Below, piece after piece: positions 35,208 to 49,601 of a DNA stretch of 64,000 nt (position 1 is the stretch's first letter; each line of letters opens with the position of its first letter). The stretch is from Azospira restricta. GTDB taxonomy: Bacteria; Pseudomonadota; Gammaproteobacteria; Burkholderiales; Rhodocyclaceae. Where the stretch lies: assembly GCF_016858125.1 (NCBI RefSeq), contig NZ_CP064781.1:2241501-2305500 (forward strand), given 5' to 3'. The translations under genes and the position numbers were made by a program. The notes beneath the pieces are model-generated. The model was not told the DNA's origin, made no database searches, and saw only the letters and a program-made list of their open reading frames with translations.

Positions 35208-35648
35208 CTATTTCGCCTGGATGCGGTGCAGGTAGTCGATCAGCGCCAGGATGCGGGCGCGGACGTACATTTCCATGTTGTAGGGCATGTCGTAGTAATA
35301 CTGGTCGGCGGCCACCTGCTCGCGGGCATATTCCCTGCCCCAGATCGGCATGTCGCGGTCGCCGTGGCCCTTCACCACCTCGCGCCCGTCGATGACGGCA
35401 TACACGCGCTCGAACGGAAAGACGCCACTGTTCTTTTTCGACAGCGTGGTCAGGTCGCTCGGGGCGCGCTTCAGCAGGTCAGTCGCGCCGCCGTCGCCCT
35501 TGCCGGATGGCCCGTGGCAGACCGCGCACTTGTTCATGTACTCGCGCTTGCCGATGTCGTACTTGTCCTTTTCCGCCGCCGCTGCCGGACCGGCGAGGAT
35601 GGCTGCTGCCGCGGCCAGAAAAACGAACCCCTTGCTCGAAAGCCTCAT
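35208..35648 (-). CDS. Periplasmic c-type cytochrome, monohaem
   Basis: A 146-residue protein with a signal peptide (MRLSSKGFVFLAAAAAILAG, cleavage near PAAAAEK), a haem-binding CAVCH at about 41-45 and a likely axial Met in DMPIWGREY. Monohaem class I cytochrome; the partner is unknown. The start follows GGGAGGTAATG on the minus strand. It is convergent with the suf operon. Confidence 0.9.
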   Translation of the reverse strand: MRLSSKGFVFLAAAAAILAGPAAAAEKDKYDIGKREYMNKCAVCHGPSGKGDGGATDLLKRAPSDLTTLSKKNSGVFPFERVYAVIDGREVVKGHGDRDMPIWGREYAREQVAADQYYYDMPYNMEMYVRARILALIDYLHRIQAK

Positions 35649-35830
35649 GTCATTACCTCCCGTGTGTGGTACCCCTCGCTTCCCGCTTTCACCATAGGTG
35701 CGGCATGGGCGGGGCGCAAGGCGACTTCAGGCCTGGCTGAGCGGAAAGTGGGGCTTCCGTGCTGCGTCTGCCCGCGACGCGGTGCTCGACTGGGATGACG
35801 ATGTTCTGCCTGCGCGCTTCCCGTGGCGTC

Positions 35831-36442
35831 TCAGCGCGACGCCGAGGCAGCCACCTTTGCCGCCAGCGCGAGCAGTACGACGCCGACGGCGCGATCGAAC
35901 CACTGCAGGCGGCCGCGTAGCCAGTCGAGCACGCGGCGCGACGAGAACAGCAGCGCGACGAGGCCGAACCAGAGGAAGGATTCGCCGACCAGCAGCGACC
36001 ACAGCAGCGCGGTGTCGGCGGCGCCGAGGTCGGGGCCGAGGGCCTGCGAGAGGATCGAGCCGAAGTAGAGCATCGCCTTCGGGTTGAGCAGGTTGGTCAG
36101 GAAACCGGTGACGAAGGCGCGGCCGCCCTGCGCCTGTGCCGGTGCGTCGGGCAGCTGCCCGCGCGAGCGCAGGCACTGGAGGCCGAGCCAGGCGAGGTAG
36201 AGCGCGCCGGCGACCGACAGCAGCCGCGACAGCCCGGGCAGCGCGGCGAGCACCAGCGACAGGCCGAGGGCGCAGACCAGCACGTAGACGCCGATCGCCG
36301 CGGCGACGCCGGCCGCCGCCCAGAGGCCGCCGCCGCGGCCGGAAACGATGGCCAGCCGGGTGACGACGGCGAAGTCCGGGCCCGGCGAGATCAGCGCGAC
36401 GGCGTGGATGGCGAGGACGAGGGTCAGGGCTTCCCAGGACAT
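35831..36442 (-). CDS. LysE/RhtB family amino acid exporter
   Basis: A 203-residue inner-membrane protein with the family N-terminal motif ISPGPDFAVVTRLAIVSGRG and FLTNLLNPKAMLYFGSIL; about five to six hydrophobic segments. Exports an amino acid or similar metabolite. The ATG at 36442 is chosen because the open frame upstream of it lacks hydrophobic character. AAGGAAAACC precedes it. Confidence 0.9.
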   Translation of the reverse strand: MSWEALTLVLAIHAVALISPGPDFAVVTRLAIVSGRGGGLWAAAGVAAAIGVYVLVCALGLSLVLAALPGLSRLLSVAGALYLAWLGLQCLRSRGQLPDAPAQAQGGRAFVTGFLTNLLNPKAMLYFGSILSQALGPDLGAADTALLWSLLVGESFLWFGLVALLFSSRRVLDWLRGRLQWFDRAVGVVLLALAAKVAASASR

Positions 36443-36517
36443 GGTTTTCCTTCGGTCAGGATGGTTAGCCCGCGAGCGGCCCTGCGGCCGCACAGGCGAG
36501 GGGCGCGGACGTTGCCG

Positions 36518-37042
36518 CTACTTCCGCTTCGGCGCCTGGTACGGCACTACCTTGTCCACCGTGATCCGATAGCCGGCCTTGCCCCATGGCGTGTCGGCGC
36601 GCTCGAGCGCGAGCGTGCCGGAGAGCCAGACCGGGTCCATCGTTTGCATCTTGCCGAGCGGCTTGGCCGACACCGCGTGGATGATCTGGTTGGCGGGCGG
36701 CGGCGGCGAGTGGATGCAGGCGCCGAAGTAGGGCACCAGCAGGAATTCGGTGACCTGCTCGCCCTTCCGCTCGAGCGGGATGACGAAGCCGGGCAGGCGC
36801 ACCTTCTTCCCGGCCAGCGCCGGCTCGGTCGGCGCGTTGTCCCACAGCGCCTTCATCTTCTCCATCGCTTCCAGCGCGCGCGGGTCGGAGTCCTTCAGGT
36901 TGTTGAAGTCGAGCGCCTGCAGGTCCTTGGCCGGGTTCCAGCCTTTCGGCACCAGTTCTTCCCACTTGATTTCGGGGTAGGCGTCGGCGGCCTGCAGCGG
37001 CAGCGCGACGAGCAGCGAGAGGATGAGGAGCAGAGTTCGCAT
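36518..37042 (-). CDS. DUF3299 periplasmic protein
   Basis: A 174-residue secreted protein (signal MRTLLLILSLLVALPLQAAD). The family block VRLPGFVIPLERKGEQVTEF then LLVPYFGACIHSPPPPANQI is typical of DUF3299. The Cys-Ile-His could bind metal. It is the last gene of a minus-strand set running ZIP permease-DUF2796-ABC ATPase-permease-DUF3299, which suggests a role in metal handling. Confidence 0.85.
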   Translation of the reverse strand: MRTLLLILSLLVALPLQAADAYPEIKWEELVPKGWNPAKDLQALDFNNLKDSDPRALEAMEKMKALWDNAPTEPALAGKKVRLPGFVIPLERKGEQVTEFLLVPYFGACIHSPPPPANQIIHAVSAKPLGKMQTMDPVWLSGTLALERADTPWGKAGYRITVDKVVPYQAPKRK

Positions 37043-37057
37043 CGGAGGTCCTTGGGT

Positions 37058-38320
37058 TCAGGTGCGCGGCGTCAGGCCGTCGGCGAGCGACATGCGCCAC
37101 GCGCGCCAGCCGGGGATCAGGCTGGCGAAGAGGCCAGTGGCTATGATCGCGCCGAGCAGCCGGAGTTCGTCGGCGCCGGGCAGGCGCTGTCCGAGCACGA
37201 TGCCGAATTCCTGCAGCAGCCAGGGCGCGGCGACGGCGCTGCCGGCGGCGAGCAGCGCGACGCCGGCGAGCGCGCCGGCGGCGGTCACCAGCAGGCCCTC
37301 GGCGAGCAGCATCGCGAAGATCGCGCCGGGGCCGGCGCCGAGCGCGCGCAGCACGGCCAGCTCGCGGCGGCGTTCGGCGAGGCCGGCGAGCATCGTCGCC
37401 GCGAGCCCGGCCAGCCCGACCGCGACGACCAGCGCCGAGACCGCGAACAGCGTGCGCTCGACCAGGCCCAGCGTGCGCCACAGTTCGTCGAGGGCGACGC
37501 CGGGCAGCACCGCCATCAGCGGCTCGTCGCGCAGCTCGTTCACGAAGCGCTGCATGCGGAAGGCGTCGGCGCGGCGCTTCAGGCCGATCAGCGCGGCGTT
37601 GATCTCCTTCGGCGCCAGGTCGAATTTCGCAAGCGCCTCGGCCGGCAGCGACAGCCCCGGCACCGGCGCGCCGCCGACCCAGTCGACGTGCAGCGCGGCG
37701 ATCGACTCGAGACTGACGTGCACGCTGCGGTCGACCGGCGTCCCGGTCGGCGCCAGGATGCCGACCACGGCGAACGGGCGGTCGTCGTGCCCCGGTCCTT
37801 CGATCGGGCCGCTGCCGTGCGCGAGCGCGATGCGGTCGCTGACTCGGTGGCCGAGGCGGGCGGCGACCTCGCTGCCGAGCACGGCCTCGAACAGCCCGGC
37901 GAAGGGCCGGCCGGCGGCCAGGCGCAGCGGCTGCCGGTCGCCGTAGCGGAAGCGCGCGAAATAGTCGGGCGTCGTGCCGAGCACGGCGAAGCCGCGGTAG
38001 GAGTCGCCGAGCGCCAGCGGCAGCGCCCAGTCGACCGCCGGGTGCGCGGCGAGCTGGCGGTAGCTGTCCCAGCGCATGCCGGTGGCCGCCTCGCCGGAGC
38101 GGAAGACCGCGTGCAGCATCAGCTGCACGGCGCCGCCGCGCGGGCCGACCACCAGGTCGACGCCGGACACCGACTGCGTGAAGCTCTGCCGCGCGTCGTG
38201 GCGGATGCGCTCGACGGCGAGCAGCAGGGCGGTGGCCAGCGCGATCGACAGCAGCGTCAGCGCCAGCGTGCCGCGGCGGGCGAGCGCACCCTTCAGCGCC
38301 AGGCGGAGCACGGCGATCAT
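37058..38320 (-). CDS. ABC transporter permease, FtsX/MacB type
   Basis: A 420-residue permease with an N-terminal helix (LALTLLSIALATALLLAVER), a large periplasmic MacB-like core domain, and three C-terminal helices (FAVSALVVAVGLAGLAATML, AMLLAEGLLVTAAGALAGVA, and the last before MSLADGLTPRT). The start overlaps the ATPase stop (ATGA at 38320). With the ATPase it forms a MacB/LolCD-like exporter or mechanotransmission system. The zinc-linked neighbours point to a zinc-related role. Confidence 0.88.
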   Translation of the reverse strand: MIAVLRLALKGALARRGTLALTLLSIALATALLLAVERIRHDARQSFTQSVSGVDLVVGPRGGAVQLMLHAVFRSGEAATGMRWDSYRQLAAHPAVDWALPLALGDSYRGFAVLGTTPDYFARFRYGDRQPLRLAAGRPFAGLFEAVLGSEVAARLGHRVSDRIALAHGSGPIEGPGHDDRPFAVVGILAPTGTPVDRSVHVSLESIAALHVDWVGGAPVPGLSLPAEALAKFDLAPKEINAALIGLKRRADAFRMQRFVNELRDEPLMAVLPGVALDELWRTLGLVERTLFAVSALVVAVGLAGLAATMLAGLAERRRELAVLRALGAGPGAIFAMLLAEGLLVTAAGALAGVALLAAGSAVAAPWLLQEFGIVLGQRLPGADELRLLGAIIATGLFASLIPGWRAWRMSLADGLTPRT

Positions 38321-39042
38321 GCCGCCGCCCCCGGCGCGCGCGCGGCGCGGTTGATCGCGTCGAGCTCGACGCTGCGGTCGAAGTGCGCCGCCAGCCGCCG
38401 GTCGTGGCTGACGAAGACGAGCGCGGCGCCGGTCGCCGCGGCCTCGGCCAGCAGCAGGTCGACGAACAGCTGCTGGCGCTCGGCGTCGAGCGCCGAGGTC
38501 GGCTCGTCGGCGACCAGAATCTCCGGCCGGCCGATCAGCGCGCGGGCGGCGGCGACGCGCTGCTGCTGGCCGATCGACAGCGTGCCGGCGGGTTTCTGCC
38601 AGTGCGCCGGGTCGAGGTCGAGCTCGGCCAAGAGGCGCGCGGCCTCGTCGCGCGGCGGCCGTTCGCTGCCGGCGCGCGCCTTGCGGCGGGCGGAGAAGGT
38701 GGTCGGCAGCAGCACGTTGTCGAGCGCCGACAGCCACGGCAGCAGGTTGAACTGCTGGAAGATGAAGCCGATGTGCTCGGCGCGCAGCCGGTCGCGGCGG
38801 CGGCCGGAGAGGCGGGCGAGGTCTTCGCCGAGGATCGCGACGCGCCCGCGCTCGGGTACCGCGACGCCGCCGAGCAGCCCGAGCAGCGTGCTCTTGCCGC
38901 TGCCGCTCGGCCCGTGCAGGAAGACGCGCTCGCCGGCGGCGACGCGGAATTCCGGCAGGTCGAGGCAGGGCGCCGGCTGCCGCGGCCAGCGGAAGACGAG
39001 GTCGACGACCTCGATCGCGGGCGGGGGAGCGGTGTCGCGCAT
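38317..39042 (-). CDS. ABC transporter ATP-binding protein (LolD/MacB type)
   Basis: A 241-residue ATPase: Walker A GPSGSGKSTLL, Q-loop FIFQQFNLLPWLSALDNVLL, signature LSIGQQQRVAAARAL, Walker B ILVADEPTSALD, and His in FVSHDRRLA. It lies 29 bases downstream of the DUF2796 gene and is coupled to the permease. Confidence 0.93.
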   Translation of the reverse strand: MRDTAPPPAIEVVDLVFRWPRQPAPCLDLPEFRVAAGERVFLHGPSGSGKSTLLGLLGGVAVPERGRVAILGEDLARLSGRRRDRLRAEHIGFIFQQFNLLPWLSALDNVLLPTTFSARRKARAGSERPPRDEAARLLAELDLDPAHWQKPAGTLSIGQQQRVAAARALIGRPEILVADEPTSALDAERQQLFVDLLLAEAAATGAALVFVSHDRRLAAHFDRSVELDAINRAARAPGAAA

Positions 39043-39071
39043 GGCGCTCGGCTCGCGGGCGCGGGGCTTTC

Positions 39072-39572
39072 CTACCAGCTCAGCGCCGGCGCCTTCGGCG
39101 TCAGCCGGCCGCTGCCCTGGCCGGCGGGGCCGATGCGCCGCGCCTCGATCCGGTAGAGCCGGCGGAAGTGCTTGAAGAGGGTCGTCTCGACCCCCTTCAG
39201 CGCGGCCGGTGCGGCGCAGCGGAAGACGTAGGTGGCGGCGATGTCGGCGTGCTCGCCGGCGGCGGTGGCGCTGCCGACGAAGGGCACGCCGACCTCGGCG
39301 CGGGCCAACGTGCAGCCGGCGGCCGCGGTCGGCGCGAACGGTACCGGGTCCTGCAGCCGCTTCGCCGCATCCGCCAGCGCCGCCTGCTCGGCCGGCGTCT
39401 TCGGCGCGCGTTCGAAGCCGACGGCGGCGTCGAGCGGCAGTTCCAGGCTGAGCGTCAGTTCCTGGCCGTCGATGGCGACGTCGAGCGTGCCGACGCCGTG
39501 CGCGTGGCCCTTCGCGGCTTGCGCGGTGCCGGCGGCGGCGAGCAGCGCGGCGGCGAGCAGCAGGTGCTTCAT
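39072..39572 (-). CDS. DUF2796 (ZrgA-like) periplasmic zinc-associated protein
   Basis: A 166-residue secreted protein (signal MKHLLLAAALLAAAGTAQA). The mature N-terminus KGHAHGVGTLDVAIDGQELT matches DUF2796, whose Vibrio member ZrgA belongs to a zinc-regulated uptake system. Here the His-rich part is short. It follows the ZIP permease gene by 10 bases and the whole set lies behind a Zur-like palindrome. Confidence 0.85.
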   Translation of the reverse strand: MKHLLLAAALLAAAGTAQAAKGHAHGVGTLDVAIDGQELTLSLELPLDAAVGFERAPKTPAEQAALADAAKRLQDPVPFAPTAAAGCTLARAEVGVPFVGSATAAGEHADIAATYVFRCAAPAALKGVETTLFKHFRRLYRIEARRIGPAGQGSGRLTPKAPALSW

Positions 39573-39582
39573 GGGACCCCCT

Positions 39583-40386
39583 TCAGTGCGTGTGTGACGA
39601 GCCGAGCACGACGACGGCGATGCCGGCGGCGAGCAGGATGCCGTGCCAGCCGATCGCGCTGTGTTCGCGCTTCAGCCGCGGCATCAGGTCGGCGATGGCG
39701 ATGTAGAGGAAGCTCGAGGCGGCGACGGTGATGATCACCGGCACCCAGTCGCGCGCCTGGTCGAGCGCGAGGTAGCCGACGACGCCGCCGGCGACCGCGG
39801 TGAGGCTGGCAAGCCCGTTCCACAGCAGCGCGCGCGCGCGCTTCCAGCCGGCGGCGAGCAGGATCGCGAAGTCGCTCGCCTCCTGCGGCACCTCGTGCGC
39901 GATGATGGCGAAGGTGGTGCTCCAGCCGAGCACCGGGTCGGCGAGGAAGGCGGCGGCGATCAGCAGGCCGTCGGTGAAGTTGTGGAAACTGTCGCCGATC
40001 AGGATCACCAGCGTCTGCCCCTGTCCGCCGTGGTCGTGGTGGTGGCTGTGGCGGTGGTCGTCGCAGGCCTGGCCGTCGCCGTGCGCGTCGGCCTCGTCGG
40101 CGCCGGTGTGCGCATGGCGCCACAGCGCGACCTTCTCCAGCGCGAAGAAGGCGACGATGCCGCCGAGCAGCAGCGGGAACGCCTCGTGCGGCGTCAGCCC
40201 GCTCTCCAGCGCCTCCGGCAGCAGGTGCAGGAGCGCCATCGCCAGCAGCAGGCCGGTCGAGAAGCTGACCGACAGCGACAGCCAGCGCTTCTTCAGCCCG
40301 AACATCACCAGCGCCGCGGCGGCGACGCTGAGCGCGCCGCCGAGCAGGCAGGCGAGGACGATCTGGGTGAGCAGCGGCAGCGACAT
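39583..40386 (-). CDS. ZIP family zinc transporter
   Basis: A 267-residue inner-membrane transporter. The ZIP metal-site helices are intact (IGDSFHNFTDGLLIAAAFLA and IIAHEVPQEASDFAILLAAG), and a His-rich cytoplasmic loop (CDDHRHSHHHDHGG, about 110-123) is present. It imports Zn2+ or another divalent cation. The ATG at 40386 is chosen because the longer frame to 40440 would extend toward the operator. First gene of the zinc operon. Confidence 0.92.
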   Translation of the reverse strand: MSLPLLTQIVLACLLGGALSVAAAALVMFGLKKRWLSLSVSFSTGLLLAMALLHLLPEALESGLTPHEAFPLLLGGIVAFFALEKVALWRHAHTGADEADAHGDGQACDDHRHSHHHDHGGQGQTLVILIGDSFHNFTDGLLIAAAFLADPVLGWSTTFAIIAHEVPQEASDFAILLAAGWKRARALLWNGLASLTAVAGGVVGYLALDQARDWVPVIITVAASSFLYIAIADLMPRLKREHSAIGWHGILLAAGIAVVVLGSSHTH

Positions 40387-40451
40387 CGAGGGCAGGGAGC
40401 GGGCGGGCGCCGGGATTCGGGAAAGGCGCGATTGAAGCACAGCGGGGGGTT

Positions 40452-40472
40452 AAATGCAACGTTGTTGCATTT
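40452..40472. promoter_or_regulatory. Zur-like palindrome upstream of the zinc operon
   Basis: AAATGCAAC, GTT, then GTTGCATTT: a perfect 9+9 inverted repeat with AT-rich flanks, 66 bases upstream of the ZIP gene start. Size, symmetry and context fit a Zur operator; the exact beta-proteobacterial consensus is from memory. It also lies 87 bases before the divergent hybrid kinase gene. Confidence 0.65.
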
Positions 40473-40558
40473 GATTCCGGGCCGGCGGCGCGCTCCGTTC
40501 CGGCGGTATGATTCGCCCGGGCGCGGGGGCGCGCCGTCGCCGTATTCACCGGATCGCT

Positions 40559-43159
<2,601 letters not shown>

Positions 43160-43180
43160 GCGATGCGGCCCATGGCTCAA

Positions 43181-43195
43181 GTCCCCTCGGGGGAC
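43181..43195. terminator. Hairpin between convergent kinase and menB genes
   Basis: GTCCCC pairs with GGGGAC around a three-base loop; a second stem (CCTGAG/CTCAGG) follows directly at 43197-43217. Without a T-run, but well placed between two convergent stop codons. Confidence 0.4.
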
Positions 43196-43214
43196 GCCTG
43201 AGAAAGCGTGCCGC

Positions 43215-44042
43215 TCAGGGGCGCTTGCGGTATTTCGCGAAATCCGGCGGCCGCCGCTCCAGCCACGCGTTGCGGCCTTCCTGGCCCTCGGCGGTCTGGT
43301 AGAAGAGGCCGGTGGCGTTGCCGGCGAGCTCCTGGATGCCGGCCAGCCCGTCGGTGTCGGCATTGAAGCCGGCCTTGATCATGCGCAGCGCCATCGGCGA
43401 CAGCTGCAGCATTTCGCGGCACCACTGCACGGTTTCCTCCTCGAGCCGCGCGAGCGGCACGACGGTGTTCACCAGGCCCATCGCCAGCGCCTGCTGCGCG
43501 TCGTACTGGCGGCACAGCAGCCAGATCTCCTTCGCCTTCTTCATGCCGATCGTGCGCGCCAGCAGGCCGGCGCCGAGGCCGGCGTCGAAGGAGCCGACGC
43601 GCGGGCCGGTCTGCCCGAAGCGCGCGTTGTCGGCGGCGATGCTGAGGTCGCAGACCAGGTGCAGCACGTGGCCGCCGCCGATCGCGTAGCCGGCGACCAT
43701 CGCCACCACCGGCTTCGGCAGCCGGCGGATCTGCATCTGCAGGTCGAGCACGTTCAGGTGCGGCGTGCCGCCCTCGTCGATGTAGCCCTCGGCGCCGCGC
43801 ACCGTCTGGTCGCCGCCGGAGCAGAAGGCGTCCGGCCCCTCGCCGGCGAGGATGATGGCGCCGATCTCGTTGTCATGGTGGGCGCGGTGGAAGGCGTCGA
43901 TCAGTTCCTTCACCGTCTCCGGGCGGAAGGCGTTGCGCTTCTGCGGCCGGGCGATGGTGATCTTGGCGATGCCCTCGGCGAATTCGTAGCGGATGTCGCT
44001 GTAGGCGTGGCGGCTCTGCCAGTCGGCGGCGGTGCGGATCAT
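43215..44042 (-). CDS. menB: 1,4-Dihydroxy-2-naphthoyl-CoA synthase
   Basis: A 275-residue crotonase-fold enzyme with MenB-specific blocks: [80 protein letters not shown] and the Tyr-rich end [16 protein letters not shown]. It closes the naphthoquinone ring in menaquinone synthesis. It is alone on its strand here, away from menEFD and menC. Confidence 0.95.
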   Translation of the reverse strand: MIRTAADWQSRHAYSDIRYEFAEGIAKITIARPQKRNAFRPETVKELIDAFHRAHHDNEIGAIILAGEGPDAFCSGGDQTVRGAEGYIDEGGTPHLNVLDLQMQIRRLPKPVVAMVAGYAIGGGHVLHLVCDLSIAADNARFGQTGPRVGSFDAGLGAGLLARTIGMKKAKEIWLLCRQYDAQQALAMGLVNTVVPLARLEEETVQWCREMLQLSPMALRMIKAGFNADTDGLAGIQELAGNATGLFYQTAEGQEGRNAWLERRPPDFAKYRKRP

Positions 44043-44138
44043 GGGGCGGTCCTTCGTGGGGGTCGTGGCGGCGGCGAGTATACCGCGCCGCTTCCCCTAT
44101 AATGGCGGCATAGACACAGAACAAGAGGAGGAGCGGGA

Positions 44139-44357
44139 ATGCAGCGCAGCACGCTTTCCGGTCAGCGGCTGGTGGTCATCTTCATGGTCGGCTGCTTCCT
44201 CTTCAACTATCCGCTGCTGTCGCTGTTCGACCGCGCGCGCACGCTGTTCGACGCGCCGCTGGTCTTCGTCTACCTGTTCGCCGTGTGGGCGGCGCTGATC
44301 GCGCTGATGGCCTGGGTCGTCGAGCGGCGCGAGCGGCAGGACCGCGGAGGCAACTGA
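44139..44357 (+). CDS. Small membrane protein before the transporter-kinase gene (CbrX-like)
   Basis: A 72-residue two-helix protein (LVVIFMVGCFLFNYPLLSLF and PLVFVYLFAVWAALIALMAW) with a charged C-terminus. It sits 3 bases before the SSS transporter-kinase gene with AGGAGGAG in front of its own ATG. The size and place recall CbrX, the small protein upstream of CbrA in pseudomonads; assignment by context only. Confidence 0.75.
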   Translation: MQRSTLSGQRLVVIFMVGCFLFNYPLLSLFDRARTLFDAPLVFVYLFAVWAALIALMAWVVERRERQDRGGN

Positions 44358-44360
44358 GCG

Positions 44361-47104
<2,744 letters not shown>

Positions 47105-47108
<4 letters not shown>

Positions 47109-47470
47109 GCAAGAAAATCCTGATCGCCGACGACGAGCAGAACATCGTCATCTCCGTCGAGTTCCTGATGAAGCGCGAGGGCTATGCCGTGTCCGTCGCG
47201 GCCGACGGCGACGAGGCGCTGGCGAAGATCCGTGCCGACAAGCCCGACCTCGTGCTGCTCGACGTGATGATGCCGAAGAAGAACGGCTTCGAGGTCTGCC
47301 AGGAAGTGCGCGGCGATCCGGCGCTGGCCGAGGTGCGCATCCTGATGCTGACCGCGCGCGGGCGCGACACCGAGGTCGCCAAGGGCCTCGCGCTCGGTGC
47401 CGACGGCTACATGACCAAGCCGTTCTCGACGCGCGAGCTGGTCGAGAAGGTCCGCGAACTGCTCGGCTGA
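47105..47470 (+). CDS. Single-domain response regulator
   Basis: A 121-residue CheY-like receiver: acidic pair in ILIADDEQN, phosphorylated Asp53 in LLDVMMPKKNG, and Lys in YMTKPFSTRE. No DNA-binding domain, so it must signal by protein contact, unlike CrbR or CbrB, which carry output domains. Translationally coupled to the transporter-kinase. Confidence 0.93.
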
Positions 47471-47480
47471 GCATCCCCCG

Positions 47481-49601
47481 ATGAGGCTCGGCCCCCCGCA
47501 CAAGCTGGCGCTGGCGACGGCGCTCGCTGCGCTGGCGGCGGCCGGGCTGATCTACGCCACCGTCGCCGTGCTGCGCTCGGCGGCCGCCGCCGGCAACGAG
47601 GACGCCAGCGGCGCGCTGGTGATCGTCTGGCTGCTCGCCAGCGGCGCGCTGTTCGCCGCGCTGCGGCCGCTCGCCGACCTGCTGCTGCGCGCGCCGCGGC
47701 AGCTCGCCGAGGAAACCCGGATCGTCGTCGCCGACAGCGGCGCCCGCGTCAAGCCCGCCGGCAGTGGCGAACTGCGCGCGCTGGCCGACGCCATCAACGA
47801 GCTCGCCGCGCGCCGGCAGGCGCTGGAGCAGGACGTCGCCGCCGAGATCGCGCGCGCGCAGGCCAGCGTCGAGGCCGACCGCAACCGCCTCGCGGTGCTG
47901 ATGGCCGAGCTGCAGCAGAGCGTCGTCGTCTGCAACCTCGACGGCCGCATCCTGCTCTACAATCAGCGCGCCCGCGAGGTGCTCTCCGCCGGCGCCGGCA
48001 GCGAGCTGGTCGGCCTCGGCCGCTCGCTTTACGCGGTGTTCGAGCGCAGCCTGATCGCGCACGCGCTGGAACAGGTCGCGCGCCGCCTCGCGGCCGGCGA
48101 GCCGGCCGCCGCCGAGTTCGTCACCGCCACCCGCGCCGGCCGCCTGCTGCGCGTGCACCTGGCACCGGTCGCCGGCCAGGAGGAGGGGAGCGCCGCCGGC
48201 ATGACCGGCTTCGTGCTGCTGCTCGACGACATCACCGCCTCGTTCGAGACCGAGGGCCGGCGCGACGCGCTGATCCAGTCGCTGACCGAGGGCAGCCGCG
48301 GCCCGCTCGGCAACATCCGCGCCGCCGCCGAGATGCTCTCCTCGTACCCGGACATGAACGCCGACGAGCGCAGCCGCTTCCTGTCGGTGATCCGCAGCGA
48401 GGTCGAGGGACTCTCCGGCCGCGTCGAACACTCGGCGCGCGAGTACGCGCGCGAGCTGACCGCGCGCTGGCCGCTCGAGGAGATGCGCGGCGCCGACCTG
48501 ATCGCCGTCGCCGTGCCGCGCGTCGCCGGGCGCAGCGGCCTGCCGGTGAAGACCGAGGAGGTCGACGAGTCGGTGTGGATGAAGGTCGACAGCTTCTCCT
48601 TCCTGCAGGTGCTGTGCTACCTCACCGCCCGCCTGCGCGACGAATACGGCGTGAACGAGGTGCGCCTCGCGCTCTCCTCCGACGGCGACCACGCCTGCCT
48701 CGACCTCGCCTGGCTGGGCACCGCGATGAGCACCGAGACGGTGATGAACTGGGAGCTCGACCCGATGCGCAGCGCCGGCGAGGAGACGCCGCTCTCGGTG
48801 CGCGAGGTGATGGACCGCTGCAACGGCGAGATGTGGTTCCAGAGGAAACGCGCCTCGCACCGTGCCGCCTTCCGCTTCCTGCTGCCGCTCGCGCAGGCGC
48901 GGCAGCAGGCGGGCGCGGTGCCCGGCGGCGCCCGCGGCAGCCGCCCGGAGTTCTACGACTTCGACCTGTTCCGCTGGTCGGAGAAGAGCCACGCGCTCGA
49001 CGACCGCCCGCTCGGCGAGCTCACCTACACGGTGTTCGACACCGAGACCACCGGCCTCGAACCCTCCAAGGGCGACGAGATCATCCAGATCGGCGCCACC
49101 CGCATCGTCAACCGCCGCCTGCTGACGCACGAGGTCTTCGACCAGCTGGTCGACCCGCGCCGGCCGCTGCCCTCGGCATCGGTGCAGATCCACGGCATCA
49201 CGCCCGAGATGCTGGTCGGCCAGCCCGACATCGGCAGCGTGCTGCCGGCCTTCCGCGAGTTCTGCGCCGACACCGTGCTGGTCGCGCACAACGCCGCCTT
49301 CGACATGCGCTTCCTGCAGCTCAAGGAAAACAGCACCGGCATCCGCTTCGACCTGCCGGTGCTCGACACGCTGCTGCTGTCGGCGCTCTTGCACCCGAAC
49401 CAGGAATCGCACCGGCTGGAAGCGATCGCCGAACGCTTCGGCGTGCCGGTGATCGGCCGCCACACCGCGCTCGGCGACGCCTACGTCACCGGCGAAGTTT
49501 TCCTGAAGATGCTGCCGCTGCTCGCCGAGATGGGCATCCGCACGCTCGGCGAGGCGCGCGAGGCCGCGGAGAAGACCTACTATGCCCGGATCAGCTACTG
49601 A
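47481..49601 (+). CDS. Membrane protein with degenerate sensor-kinase region fused to a DEDDh exonuclease
   Basis: A 706-residue protein. Two N-terminal helices (LALATALAALAAAGLIYATV and LVIVWLLASGALFAALRPLA) are followed by a HAMP-like segment, a PAS-like domain (VVCNLDGRILLYNQRAREVL) and a kinase-like region. In that region the His position reads LTEGSRGPLGNIRAAAEML, so the phospho-acceptor His is missing and no ATP-binding boxes are seen. The C-terminal about 190 residues are a full DnaQ-type exonuclease (TVFDTETTGLEPSKGDEIIQ, VAHNAAFDMRFLQ, HTALGDAYVTGEVF). Follows the response regulator by 10 bases; overlaps the DUF294 gene. A signal-controlled nuclease is the natural inference. Confidence 0.85.
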   Translation: MRLGPPHKLALATALAALAAAGLIYATVAVLRSAAAAGNEDASGALVIVWLLASGALFAALRPLADLLLRAPRQLAEETRIVVADSGARVKPAGSGELRALADAINELAARRQALEQDVAAEIARAQASVEADRNRLAVLMAELQQSVVVCNLDGRILLYNQRAREVLSAGAGSELVGLGRSLYAVFERSLIAHALEQVARRLAAGEPAAAEFVTATRAGRLLRVHLAPVAGQEEGSAAGMTGFVLLLDDITASFETEGRRDALIQSLTEGSRGPLGNIRAAAEMLSSYPDMNADERSRFLSVIRSEVEGLSGRVEHSAREYARELTARWPLEEMRGADLIAVAVPRVAGRSGLPVKTEEVDESVWMKVDSFSFLQVLCYLTARLRDEYGVNEVRLALSSDGDHACLDLAWLGTAMSTETVMNWELDPMRSAGEETPLSVREVMDRCNGEMWFQRKRASHRAAFRFLLPLAQARQQAGAVPGGARGSRPEFYDFDLFRWSEKSHALDDRPLGELTYTVFDTETTGLEPSKGDEIIQIGATRIVNRRLLTHEVFDQLVDPRRPLPSASVQIHGITPEMLVGQPDIGSVLPAFREFCADTVLVAHNAAFDMRFLQLKENSTGIRFDLPVLDTLLLSALLHPNQESHRLEAIAERFGVPVIGRHTALGDAYVTGEVFLKMLPLLAEMGIRTLGEAREAAEKTYYARISY

